From Phoenix dactylifera (lineage: Eukaryota > Streptophyta > Magnoliopsida > Arecales > Arecaceae), in the NCBI RefSeq assembly GCF_009389715.1, contig NC_052394.1, positions 20,214,899 to 20,278,898 on the forward strand: 64,000 nt of DNA. Reading direction: 5' to 3'. Made by a program: the position numbers and the translations under genes. Of this stretch, positions 35,012 through 46,667 are shown piece after piece. The notes under the pieces are model-generated. The model was not told the origin of the DNA and searched no databases. It saw only the letters and a list, made by a program, of their open reading frames with translations. Each line of letters begins with the position of its first letter. Within the stretch, counting starts at the first letter, position 1.

Positions 35012-35774
35012 ACCATAACAAAATTTGGGTGGTAGGCCTCCCCTCCAATCAAAAAAAAATAAATAAATAAAAGCTAATAACGCAATATTACCATCAATAT
35101 AGCCCCTGCCATCAACAGTACTTTGTTGCTGGTTGGCACTGCGACAGCCATTCATAGTGTTCAGTTTGGAAACCAATTAATTTAAGCCAATACCAGGCTA
35201 GCATGCAACATTATGTCACGATATATAAAACTAAGCCGGCAAGAGGTCGCACAAGAAAAACAAAAGCGGACACCAAGTCAATTAGGAGAGGACTGGCCGT
35301 ATACGAGTCCTTACGAAACCTTTTGCCCAAAAGGCAACCCTCTTATTATTATTACCATCTTAGGGCCCCCCACCCCTTGTCTTCTTGCGCCTTGACAGCC
35401 TTGCAGATCCAGCGGTTCCGCCGCCGTGGGACCGCCTCGCGCTCGCCGTCCGATAGGACGGGGTCCTCCGCGGATCCCACGGTGGTCGGTGCCCGAGACT
35501 TGCGAGCCACGAAGCTTCTCGCACGTAAGCACCAATGCCCGTACGCTCCCACCGTCGGCCGGCTCCATTCCCAAGCTGCCCTCCATCCTGTCCACCTGTT
35601 TTTCTTATGCGTCCTGAGGGTATTTTAGGGATAATGTGATGGGTTCTTTAATCTTAATCATGTTTTATAGTGACAAACTTGATTTATTAGCCACCCAATC
35701 TACATGGAGGACGGTTTTCAAAAAGAAAAGGCCATTATAAATATTTATAATGATTTTGAAGGACCACAGCGTTA
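35012..35774. other. Intergenic with a GC-rich island at 35370-35600
   Basis: The island has high G+C and several short open frames, but none shows a recognisable motif. It may be a captured gene fragment or a decayed promoter. Nothing firmer is supported. Confidence 0.35.
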
Positions 35775-35847
35775 AATAGATGTAGAGTTGGGCAACGGGC
35801 CGTGCCGGGCCGGCCCGGCCCAGGCCCCCCGGGCCCAAATTCTAAGC

Positions 35848-36015
35848 GGGCCGTGCCTGGCACGGCCCGTGAGGCACGGAAGGCCAGCCCGGCCCGGCCC
35901 CCGGCCCCTCTATTGGTGGGCCGGGCCGTGCCAGGCACGGCCCGTAACGGGCGCAAACGGGCCGTGCCAGGCACGGCTCGCAACGTCTCTAAACGGGCCG
36001 TGCCTGGCACGGCCC
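35848..36015. repeat. Four left subterminal 21-bp palindromes of the hAT element
   Basis: GGGCCGTGCC and its reverse complement, around one A or T, occur at 35848-35868, 35923-35943, 35959-35979 (one mismatch) and 35995-36015. The order and spacing suggest binding sites, since hAT transposases are known to bind repeated subterminal motifs. Confidence 0.85.
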
Positions 36016-36424
36016 GTAACGGCTCCACCAATAGAGGGGGAGCCGTTTCCAACGGCTATTTTCGGGAAAAAGTCGATTTTACCCCTCCCAACAGTCCAAT
36101 AACGGCTGAATGGAGGGGTATTTTGGGAAAAAAAAAATTTTGGGCTTCTATAAATAGCCCATTCCTCCCTCATTCTCACCACACCAAACCTCTCATTCTC
36201 TCCTTCTCTACTGCTATTATTTCTCTCCTCTACAGTGCTCTTCTAGCAATTTAATTTTTAGTTTGTTCAAGTGCTACACAAGAGGAGGTTCCTGTTGAGA
36301 AGAGAAGGTCGCTTCTGTTGAGAGCACAAGAGGAAGCTCGGAATCTCGGCTCTGCCTCTGCCCTCCGACCCTCTACTCAATTCCTCCTTGCGGTTAGTTT
36401 TTATTTTTTGAATTAATCATAGAT

Positions 36425-38449
36425 ATGTCATCTTTTGAGGAAAGTCAGTTTGGCATTCCTGTTTCTGAGGGAGAAGAAACTAATCCCCAACCCCCTGTTC
36501 CTAGTTCCTCTAGAACTGGTGAACCGAGTGAAGGTCAAACCTCTTCTCGTAAGAGGACTAGTACTGTATGGAATGAATTTGATAGAGTTATAGTTGAGGG
36601 AGTCTGGAAAGCTAAATGTAAAAAATGTGCCAAACTTTATAGTTGTAGTAGTAGTGGGGGAACAGGACATTTAAAAAGACATCAAGAGAGTCATAGGATG
36701 CATGATTCTCATGCTCAAACTCAAAGTAGCCTTAATATACAAGGGGGATTACTTGTAGGTAATTTTGCATATAATCATGAAAATCAAAGAAAAGCACTTG
36801 TAAAATGGATAGTTAAGGATGAATTACCTTTTAGTTTATGTGAATCTTTTAATTTTGAAGAATATGTTCAATTAAACCTACAACCTGCTTACAAAAGAAC
36901 TAGTAGGCGTACATTTAGAAGAGTAGCTATGACCAATTTTTTAGCAATGAAACAAAATTTAATTGAAACACTTTCTACTTTAAATGTAAAAATTTCATTA
37001 ACTTCTGATATTTGGTCAGCATCTGTAGGTAGTAATTGTTTTATTGCCATTACTGCTCATTATATTGATAATGATTGGCAATTAAATAAACGTATTCTTG
37101 CTTTTCGTGCTTTTGATTTTCCACATTCTGGGCAACAAATTTCAAATATAATTTATCAAACTGCATGTTCATATAATATTAATGATAAAATTATGTCTAT
37201 TACTTTTGATAATGCATCTAATAATAATTCTGCTGTTGTATTATTAAAAGACTCATTGCATCCCATATTAGATGGAAATTTACTGCATATTAGATGTGCA
37301 TGTCATATCTTAAATCTTTCTGTTCAAGCTGGCATGGGCATGATTCAAGATGTGATTTCAAAAATTAGAAATGCAGTTTCTTTTATTCATGCTTCTAGAT
37401 CAAGACTTCAAGAATTTAAGGAATTATGCATAAATAATGGTAAACGTTTTAAAAAATTTAAACTTGATGTAATTACTCGTTGGAACTCCACATATAGCAT
37501 GATACATGATGCATACCTATATAAAAATTTATTAAGTGCATATATTAATGATCGTGGATTAGGATTTACATTGACTGAAACTGATTGGAATAAAGAAAAA
37601 ATTTTGGAAGATTTTTTGCTTAGTTTTTATAATGCTACCAATGTTCTTTCTGGTATTTATTACCCTACTTCATGTTCATTTTTACAACAAGCATATATAA
37701 TTAGTCAAAAATTTGCAGAACATAGATATGATGATGTTTTAATGCCTATTATTCACCTAATGGAATCTAAATAGAATGAGTATTGGGACAGGATATGTCC
37801 TATGCATAACTTAGCTGCTGTATTTGATCCTAGAGTTAAATTAAATGGCGTGCTAATTTTACTTGATGCATACGCTGAAAATATGAATCAAGATGCTGAA
37901 TCTGCTAAAGATGAGGTAAGACAACTTCTTTATGATATTTATGCTATATATGATGAAAAAATTCGTGGATCTAGAACACAAATACAAACCTCTATTCCTC
38001 CTTCTAGTAGTTCTCGTTCGTCATCTATTTTTTCATTCATTGCACAGAGAAGACACACACATGCTTCAAGTTCCTCTTCATCTTCTTCATCTTTAAGTAG
38101 TGAACTAGAATTTTATTTACGAAATGATCTTCAGTCTGCATATGATGAAAATCAAATAGAGAATCTAGATGTATTATCTTGGTGGAAGAGTGTTAGAAAT
38201 CAATATCCTGTTATGTCTGCAATTGCACGCGATATTTTAGCTGTGCCGATGTCCACGGTAGCATCGGAATCCGCTTTTAGTGCAGGTCGGCGTGTTCTTG
38301 ACGAAAAGAGAAGTAGGATGACGGGCGAAACGGTGGAGATGCTTCTCTGCTTCAAGGATTGGCTGGATGCTGAGGCAAGACTTCAAGATAAAGGTGGACA
38401 TAATACAACATCCTCTGATGATGATGATACAAACACTACTGAAGACTGA
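36425..38449 (+). pseudogene. hAT transposase (RICESLEEPER-like) with one internal stop
   Basis: The single frame has 675 codons, with a TAG at codon 450 (37772-37774) where related proteins have an aromatic residue (MESK-stop-NEYW). A BED zinc finger lies near residues 42-92 (C65, C68, H82, H86). The hAT catalytic acidic residues are visible: Asp in TSDIWS, Asp in TFDNASNNN and Glu in VASESAFSAGRRVLDEKRSR. The CACHILNL motif (C-x2-H) lies in the insertion domain, and the C-terminal dimerisation region is present. It would excise and reinsert hAT DNA. The stop splits it into 449 and about 215 residue parts, so it is probably inactive unless readthrough occurs. No intron is needed. Confidence 0.92.
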
Positions 38450-38919
38450 AGACTGAAGACTGAAGAGTGAATACTGATTCACTGAATCACTGATGATTAG
38501 TAAGATTTCTTAATTTTTTATAATTGTACATTTTTATTGTATTCTGGAGGTCAGACCAAGGTCCAAACCTCGGCCCTTTCTTAGTTTCTTATTGTATTCT
38601 AGAATCTAGAGGTCAGACCAAGGTCCAAACCTCCCTTCATGTACCATTTTGATTTAAATTAATAAACTGGTAGGGGTCTATGCCAAACCCCCCACCATTA
38701 AGGTGGCTTTATATTCATAAATCAAGATTTCTTAGTGTTCAATATTTATTAATTTATTAAAAAAAATTTATCGGGCCGAGCCGGGCCCAGGCTCGGACCG
38801 TGCCAGGCTCGCGTGCCAGCCCGGCCCAGGCCCTTATGGGCCGTGCCGTGCTGGCCCGCGGGCCGTGCCGTGCTTGGCCCGCGGGCCTAGACCGGGCCGT
38901 GCCGGCCCAGGCCCGAAGC

Positions 38920-39037
38920 GGGCCGTGCCTGGCACGGCCCGCTGGCCAGGAACCTCTAGCCCAGCACGGCCCTATCAAAGGGGCCGTGCCAGGCACGGCC
39001 CGGCACTGTAGCTGGCGGGCCGTGCCAGGCACGGCCC
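38920..39037. repeat. Three right subterminal 21-bp palindromes of the hAT element
   Basis: The same palindrome as on the left lies at 38920-38940, 38981-39001 and 39017-39037, within the GC-rich right end. Confidence 0.85.
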
Positions 39038-39100
39038 GCTTCGTGCCGTGCCGTGCCGGGCCGCCCACGGCCCGGCCCAGTGCCCATCTCTAAATAGATG

Positions 39101-40758
39101 GTATAACCAGTAATTAAATAATGATTGTTTCCCTTAGAAAATGATTAAATAATTATTATGTGGCATTTTTTTTTTGCTATAGTGGCCATTATGAGTATTC
39201 GTGCTCGCACGTATTTAATTATTCTCTAAATAAATTTTAAGTATTTATATAAAAATTATGCTATTCAAATAATATCTCTACAAAGCTATGTGTAAGTCTT
39301 GTTGCAGTCATCTGTAGACTAATATTATACAAATCAAATAGCGGTGCTATTTACCATATTCGAAATGGTGGCTAATAACAATTGTTTTGGTAAATCTTGG
39401 ACATCCAATCCACGGTTAGGTTAACCGTCGCTGTTCACAGATATTACAATAAACAATCATATTTGATTGTTAAAGCCTAGCCGGATGACCAACAGGGCAT
39501 GTCAGGAAAAAAATCAACATTTTTTTCCGAGCATCATCACTTTTATCGTCCAATCGGTTGATAAATTTTGTTCCTTAGCCTAAGCCTATACCATAGAGTG
39601 GTGTCCAAAAAGGTTACTCTATCATGGTGATGAGGCCGGCAACAGTCCCGGAATCAGTGAGGCTTGGTGCATGCTGTGTCCCCCCGAGCGCATCTCCATG
39701 AGAGATTTGGGCGGCTCCGACGGTGTGCACTCAGCCTGAAGGCCACCCACTACGCAGGCATATTTGCAACTTTAGATGAGAACGATCAAACACCATGGCC
39801 TAGAATTAAGGAGGCATGTTTAGAAACACCACAACAATATCATTGGAAAACTTTTGCTAGATACTCAATGATCTGTAAGCAAATGAAGATTATATGCACA
39901 ACAAAATTAATAATATTATGCACCATGTTGGAGAAATAGCTAATAAAGATGATGGCTCCTCAGAATTCACTAGGCACTAATATGAAGGTTGTTACTGTTT
40001 CATATTCTTAATTATGATTGCATGCACTTATAGGTTCTTATTAATTTAATGCCAATTTAAAACTGAGCCTGTTTGTATCCATATTAATTTGGTGCAGGAT
40101 ATATTAAACAAAATCCAGCTGCAATAGATATTTTAGACTGATGGGTTTATGAGAGGAAATGGGCAATTCATGCTATGATAAATCAATTATTTAGTAAAAC
40201 TTTCACCGAAAAACTAATCTGAAAATTAATAAAGGTTGCATAATTAAAGACGTCTTTGAGATATGATTCCCTGCAACATTACACAGCCAAGCATTTGAAA
40301 TGGCCGACCTTCCTTGGAGCATTATTGTGCTTAATGAGGAGATTAGTGTCATCCACTGCTACGCGTATTCTGGGAACATGTAAACCATTCCAGTTGAGTC
40401 AGTGATGGTACGTGGCAGAGTAGATGAGCCTCTTCCGTACCTGCATTGCAGGCTGCCACCCTGTGAACGTGAAAAAAAAAAGTACAGGCTATCAAGATGT
40501 AGCAAAATTTTATAAAACTCTATAGGCCCCAGAGAACATGATGGAGAGGTGCTGCTCATCTTTTTTTTTTTTTTTTGAAGTAGTTGGATGAGGTTGGGAA
40601 CAAACTTTCTCAGCTTTTAAAATGGTATTGAGCAAGTCCAAATGAAACCCACCCCCTAGAATAAGGAGACCTTTTTTGTCGCGGTGCAACATGGCTTTTC
40701 ATGCTAGTTTATTCAAATTGAAGTGATGGCTTCTATTTATAACCATGGCAACCCCACC
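39101..40758. other. Intergenic, no supported gene
   Basis: This spacer is AT-rich. A poly(T) run at about 40560-40577 may be the tail of a minus-strand retroelement, but I found no flanking duplication. On the minus strand, 40460-40270 gives short protein-like stretches (ITDSTGMVYMFPEYA; VAVDDTNLLIKHNNAP in another frame) that look like a broken exon of an unknown gene. Confidence 0.4.
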
Positions 40759-40813
40759 AGAAGAAGAAGAAGAAGAAGAAGAAGAAGAAGAGAGGAGGAG
40801 GAGGAGGAGGAGA
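40759..40813. repeat. (GAA)n(GAG)n microsatellite in the 5' leader of the PADRE gene
   Basis: About ten AGA units run into GAG units. The tract ends about 28 bp before the ATG at 40842, so it probably lies in the 5' UTR. Confidence 0.9.
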
Positions 40814-40841
40814 GAAAGAAAAAGGAAGTAGATAGGAGAAA

Positions 40842-41285
40842 ATGGGCAACAGCCTTCGATGTTGCTTGGCTTGCGTCCTCCCGTGCGGCGCCCTCGACGT
40901 CGTTCGGATCGTCCATTTGAACGGCCAAGTCGAGGAGTACAGCCGTCCAGTCCCCGCCGGGGAAATCCTGGCAGCCAACCCCGACCACATAATAACCAAA
41001 CCGTGCTTGCAAGGAGTCAACCATAAGATCTTGATCGTGTCGCCTGGCTCCGACCTTAAGCGAGGTCACATTTATTTCCTTATTCCGGAGTCATCGCTTA
41101 CAGAAAAGAAGAAGAAGAAGAAGAGGAAGCATCCCCAGAGAAGCACGGCCATGTTTGAAGTATCAGATCAGGACTACTTCCTAAAGGAGGTTCCTTCCGA
41201 AAAGAAGTCCGGCCACCGTCGGAGGAGGAGCGGTCGTGTTGGCGTATGGCGGCCGCACCTCGCGAGCATATCAGAAGACCCATGA
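40842..41285 (+). CDS. PADRE (DUF4228) domain protein
   Basis: An intronless gene of 147 residues. The start MGNSLRCCLACVLPCG is a strong N-myristoylation signal with adjacent cysteines for palmitoylation, so membrane attachment is likely. The core VVRIVHLNGQVEEYSRPVPA, GEILAANPDHIITKPCLQG and GHIYFLIPESSL is the conserved N-terminal part of the PADRE/DUF4228 family. The rest is basic and disordered (Lys runs, HRRRRSGRVGVWRPHLASIS), as usual in this family. Members are often induced by pathogens and abiotic stress, but their molecular function is unknown. I see no sign of damage. The ATG at 40842 is chosen because it gives the myristoylation motif. Confidence 0.9.
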   Translation: MGNSLRCCLACVLPCGALDVVRIVHLNGQVEEYSRPVPAGEILAANPDHIITKPCLQGVNHKILIVSPGSDLKRGHIYFLIPESSLTEKKKKKKRKHPQRSTAMFEVSDQDYFLKEVPSEKKSGHRRRRSGRVGVWRPHLASISEDP

Positions 41286-44151
41286 AGATCCCGAGAGGCC
41301 GGAATCTCACATCAGGGGGGTACCTTGGAGAGCCGGATTCCACGGATTGACATTATTTGCTGGTCTCTAAGTTGGGATTGCACGGATGTGATCTCTCTTT
41401 TTTTTTCCTCCTCCCACTTCATGGAAATGAGTGGAAGTTGTGGGACCTTGTGTATTTTATGAAGATCGATCATTTCTTGGAGAAGAGGGCTTAGATTGAC
41501 GCACTAGAAGAAAGTGCAATAAACCGTTTGTAATCATATGGGGATTGGTACTTTAATACCCACCAAGTTGTATAAAGAAATGAAAGCGTTTTCTTTCGTA
41601 TGCAGGTCGATCTTAATGTCCATATTTATATATTAATCCTGTTTTTAAGAATTATTTTCTTTTTTGGAATTCAGATATTTTTGGTTCTAGTAAGACGTTG
41701 AGGTGTGCAACTCCCCCCGAATCCTTTTTCTTCATCCATTTATTTCTAGCTCTCTCTAGCATCAAGCAAAACTTTTGACTTTATATCTTCGTTTCACCAT
41801 TGTGCTATTGAAACAAAAAGTTGAGAAAAAAGTTGATGTTTTTAATAATTTGTACCTTATTTTTTACCTTATCTTTCAAACCTTGGATTATATGACATCA
41901 AATCTGACCATGTCAGCAATATAGGAATTTGACCAGAATTACATCAAACTTCAAGTTCAATATATTCTGAGTTGAGTCATTCTAGAAAATATAAAAATTT
42001 CCTTACTATTGTCACATAGGTTAGAATCAATTTAATTTGTGATAGTATGTGTTTTGAGAAATTATTTTCAAAACAATGGAAGGAAACATTTTATTGGTGC
42101 ATACTCATCTAGCAAGCAAATAATGAATTCAAATATATGAAACTAATGTATTCAACAACAACAAAAAAATATATATCTTGAGTTGTAGTCTCTTCTTTCT
42201 TGGAAATATATATGATAGTTATACATTGATTTTTTAGTGAAAGAATGAAATGCATGAATTTTGAAGTTTGAAGCTGATTTGATGCAAGAGATTTATGTCA
42301 CTTGGACAAATTGGACTTTGGCTATGGATGTGAAGTTTCAAAATGAAATTTGGTATGTCAAATCCCTGATATCTTAGCTCTTTGAGTTATATTTGATGTT
42401 TGTCTCATCATCATCATCCTTGAATTTTATGCACTTAATGAAATTCTGCTATGCTCTTTCTTCGAGTGCCATCTTTTTCTAACAAAATATTTATATCTAG
42501 ATTTGCTCCATATTATTATATCCCCAATCATGGGCATAAACTAATTAGGTCAAAGAGGCGATTTATGAAGCCTTTCACACTCCATCCCTCAGCAAGGAAC
42601 CATGAAAGCTTCATTGAAATGAACAAAATAAGATAGAACATGTTATACATCCACAATTTCTCTTAGTTATTCCAACCCAGAGACTGCATTATCTAGTTGG
42701 CCTATGGGACCTGAACCCTAATCCTCTCTATTACAACCTTCAAAAGGAACTAACCTAACTTCCCTCAAAGGAGGGAGAAAAAAACTTACCAATTAATGGT
42801 AACAGCATAGTACCTAGCTAGCAATGGTGCTTCACAATCATTGCAGTGTTGCAGGACACCATGGGATCTGTGATTCAAAATGTTATGTTCCTCAACCACA
42901 CTTAGAGTTTGGGTTGGCCCCAATTATGATTTTAAACAAAAGAAGATATCAAAATTGGTGCCTGTTCCATTATTCTCCCTAGATTACAAGCAAGAGCTAG
43001 AATAATATTATTCAGGGTATACAACTTCCAGCTAATGCAGTCCCATTTTCTAAACAAACCATTTGCTACAACTGTTGGATCGAGTCATCACGAGAGGCTA
43101 TTTATATATAACAACCATGCCTATTGATTCCTTTCCTTTCTCGGTTTAAAAAAGTACAGTGGACAGCTACGAGGCTGTGGTTGGATAAGAATATTAACTT
43201 GGCCTGAATTTTTCAAAGTTTAGTATCTTTCAAGTAGCTGCCAGAAGTCATCGCTATTCTATAACATTAATCATCGAGACTGCTAACAAAACAACAGCAC
43301 TAATTATTATAATAAAGTTATAGATTATTTAAGATTTTTATGTAACGTAATATTAAGTATAAAAGAAATATACTTTCGCTCAGATTGGCATAAGATAGTA
43401 CCATGTCCGTACATGGAGAGAGAACAATACTTTATTATCCGTGAACTCCGTCTTCTTATTGGAACTGCAAATACGCTGGAGTGTTAAACTTACACGGCCA
43501 TGCTTAATTAGCACTGTAATAAATTTTAGTTTACTTTTGTGCATGAAATAGTAACAAGTTTTCAGTTAAAAAACATAAATCTTCGTACTCGCACTTAATT
43601 TGCAGAAAAAGAAAATATACTGAATTAAGCAGCAATTTTACGCCAAAAATAAATTAAGCAGCTAGAATATGTCCAAGAAGTTTGCCTCAAACATGAAGAA
43701 TATATGAGACAAGTCAGCTTAAAATATCAAAAATTAATTAAAAAATCAAAAATTTAGTGGCACATGCTATATATATTGCCTTGCTTCTACATTACAAAGA
43801 ATTAATAAATATGTGGACAAAAATAAACCTCACAAGTTACCGCCGATAAATTAAGTATTCTACCGGAAAGCTTGAAAGGAGAGGGTATATAATATAGCGA
43901 CAGGCTTTATTGGCAAAAAAATGATCTATTACTGAAGTATTTTATCAAACATTATTTTTTATTATACTTAAAGTGTGCAAAAATATTTTTGCTGAAACAA
44001 ATGATATTTTTCCCACTTTTGCTTCTTTCCGGCAACTAAAATAAAATAAAGTAAATCATACTTTAAAAATATAATTTTGAGAAGTATGCATTCTAAGCAT
44101 TTTGTAGACTTTAGTTTTTCTTCTGTTTCTTTTTAACTCTTGAAAGGAGGG
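41286..44151. other. PADRE 3' UTR and long AT-rich intergenic region
   Basis: After a 3' UTR of probably 300 bp, the sequence is AT-rich with many short meaningless frames. I found no exon chain, RNA gene or element terminus. Confidence 0.5.
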
Positions 44152-44400
44152 GGGAGGACCATCGAGCTAGGTGGTAGCACGGATAGAACGGGACTTTGTT
44201 TCCACCGATGTGGCCCAGGTTCGAAATGCGCGGGCATCGATTAAATATGGGGACTGGATGCCCTCCGTCTGGACGCACTCGGTGGGAGTACTTCTAGTCC
44301 GCTGATACTAAAGTGGTGCTGGGGTGACGTACTCACACGTGGATAACTATGAACAGGGGAGGATATGAGTGTATTGTCTATCTGCATCGAACATTTTCTG
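44152..44400 (+). mobile_element. tRNA-derived SINE
   Basis: An A-box-like motif GAGCTAGGTGGTAGC (44164-44178) is followed 39 bp later by a B-box GGTTCGAAATGC (44218-44229), then about 170 bp of GC-rich non-tRNA body. The composition differs sharply from the AT-rich surroundings. The borders are approximate. A G-rich tract on the left (44146-44159) and a C-rich tract on the right (44449-44462) are nearly reverse complements, but I could not confirm a target duplication. Confidence 0.55.
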
Positions 44401-46667
44401 ATAAAAGGAAGGCTCTGGGGGCTGCTACGCGGATGGGGTTAATTCTCCTCCCCCCGCCCCCTTCTTTTGCCTAAGCAGAAAAGGAAAAAAAAAAGGAAAA
44501 AGAAAAGGAGAGGAGGGGGAGAGGGTACTGTGCATTCTCAAGTTAATTACTTTTGCTTATCAAGAAGAAGAGAACTCTAGTTTAAATTTCCTTGAAAATA
44601 AATAATTTGTTTTGGTTGTAGTACCATTTTGTTTACGAGAAAAAAAAAGAGGCAACAAAATAAAAGTTGCAGAGCAAGAACTCCTAGATTATATTAGATA
44701 TTTTTTCTTTTTTCCCATATATGTTCGAACATAACTGAAGTTGAATATATTTGCTCAAAAAGAAAGAAAGAAAGAAAGAAAAACTATGGTTGCGTCCACC
44801 TTACAACGTTAATTAGTTATAACAAGAATATATGAAGCCATTCTTTTAATGTGTTGACGGACAACACATTAATTAATGCTTCTTAATTGGCTCCTCAAAC
44901 CACATCAGAGATGACCATTTACCTCATCCAACAACATGCAGTTACTTCACTCGAGATTATAATAAGGAAGCTTATAATCTTTTGGGCCAACTTATACCGT
45001 GTTGAGATCCAAGTGGGGACTTCTCTTCTTATACAAGAGGAACATAAGGGAATCTAACCAATGGTGAACTGCTGTTTATGTTTTGCCAGTTTATACGTGT
45101 CATCCAATGATGACTTTTCGAAATAATCAGTAATATTTTTCTCTATTGTAGTTAAAGCGGCTTCCATGTCCAAGAATGCCAAGATCCACCATCAATGCAG
45201 CGTTTCTTGCCCTTTAATTAACTTTCTCTTCTTGAAACGCCATGCGTCAAGAGGGAAAGATGCCGTGCGTGTCTGAGCTAGCTGTTGGAACATGACTCTG
45301 CGTAGATTCTGGATTCCTGACCATGATTGAGAGAATAGAGATTGATTTAAATAAGAACAGATCCTTTACCCAAAAAAATAAGAACAGGTCGGCCAAGTTT
45401 TCCTTATTGCTTGTGGTTGCGTGGAATAGGAGCTTCTTTGTTTTCCGTTTCCGTTTCTGTCACATAGTCCATTTCACTACCTACCGAATCTTGATTGGTC
45501 TCATCAACCAATGCGCTGCAAATGGTTTTTTTCTTCTTTGTTTTTGGTACAACCTGCAAATGGTTGATAGCTGGCGAGTACAGTACGAAATGAATTGTTT
45601 AAACCCTTGCCACATGCGGCTCTGCCGCCCTGAGCGTGGGTTTGGAATTACGTGCATGCATGTATAAAATCTGTAACCTTCCCTCGAAGATAGTGCCTAG
45701 AAACTGGCCGCAAAAATATTGAATATGTTAACCTCCGCTTCAACCAATCTTCTTGACCTAGTAAAACCGAAGCCTCGTTCTACTACCGATAAAAACCGGC
45801 AGTTAAGGTGATACCATACTTAATGCAGTGATTGCTGCGGCATACTGGCATTGAGTGATTACCACATTGTCAACATCATGCTAAATTAGATAATAGATCT
45901 GTATTCTACTTTAAATTAAAAAATAGCCTAGAAATTCTTAAATAAGCTTATTTAGAAATTTTTTTTTATAAATTTTTTTTTTCTTCCATACTGTCTGTCG
46001 TTCTATTATTCTAACTTAAATATCGAAGGATACTCCGTCAGAAGCTTTTCGACAAATCGATTTTTTTAGATTAACCTCGAAGAAGACCAGTTGTTCTTCA
46101 TCTCGATCTTATTCAACCTCACTCAACTCGGTTCCTACTGGCCTTAAAGCAGGCCGAGCCACTCAGAATTTTGCGGCCACAGAAATATTTAAACACATAG
46201 GAGCATTATATAAACAGGACGGAAAGATCCATGTTGAGTGCATTACATTGCAGGTTTCAAGATTCGCGTATGAGAAAATACATGATAATTTTTAAAAGAC
46301 GAGCTGAAGGTACACTACTTGGAACACGGTACCACGGTACCACGGCAACCGATAAACTTGGACTCGGTCCGGTCGAACCGTAACTACAAAAAAGAATCTT
46401 AAATGGACTCATGGCCCGGTGCAATGCATGACAAGCTTTGAGATATATGTTTAAGGTACGATACTTAGAACCCAGTACTACATCATCCCACAAACTGAAC
46501 TTGGCCTGGTGGAGCCATGGGAAACTTAATTGGCTGCTCGAACCCAGATCCTTCTTGCGATACTATGTTCATCTCTCCATAGTCCAGAAGTGCGGGAGAC
46601 TATTACCATTATCTGAGATCTCCAAAACAAAACTCCTAAAAGGAAAACCTTTGTAGTCTAATTTAGT
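44401..46667. other. Intergenic, AT-rich; diverged 80-bp duplication near the right end
   Basis: There is no gene here. Positions 46309-46388 and 46454-46535 share an order of motifs (GGTAC, TACTT-GAAC, AACTTGG, GTCC/CTGG, AAC), suggesting an old duplication. A(G/A) runs at 44477-44510 and (AAAG)n at 44760-44780 are simple sequence. Confidence 0.45.

Larger units (their letters stand above)
35775..39100 (+). mobile_element. Near-complete hAT transposon (3310 bp) with perfect 8-bp target duplication
   Basis: The element spans 35783-39092. It is flanked by identical AATAGATG copies at 35775-35782 and 39093-39100. The termini are TAGAGTTGGGCAAC on the left and, reverse-complemented, TAGAGATGGGCACT on the right. 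Both ends (about 240 and 320 bp) are extremely GC-rich and carry seven copies of one palindrome. The interior is AT-rich and encodes one transposase (36425-38449). The perfect duplication and nearly intact frame point to a fairly recent insertion. Confidence 0.95.

Noticed and set aside
35203-35628. Plus-strand open frame of 141 codons in the GC island
   Set aside because: It has no motif, no homology that I recognise, and competing frames of equal length on both strands.
35802-36254. Frames with repeated Arg-Ala-Val-Pro-Gly-Thr-Ala units in the hAT ends
   Set aside because: The repeats come from the subterminal palindromes being translated; they are not a protein.
36425-38449. A host gene encoding a BED zinc-finger protein (domesticated transposase)
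   Set aside because: It sits inside a complete element with terminal repeats and an exact 8-bp duplication, and carries a stop. That is a transposon copy, not a domesticated gene.
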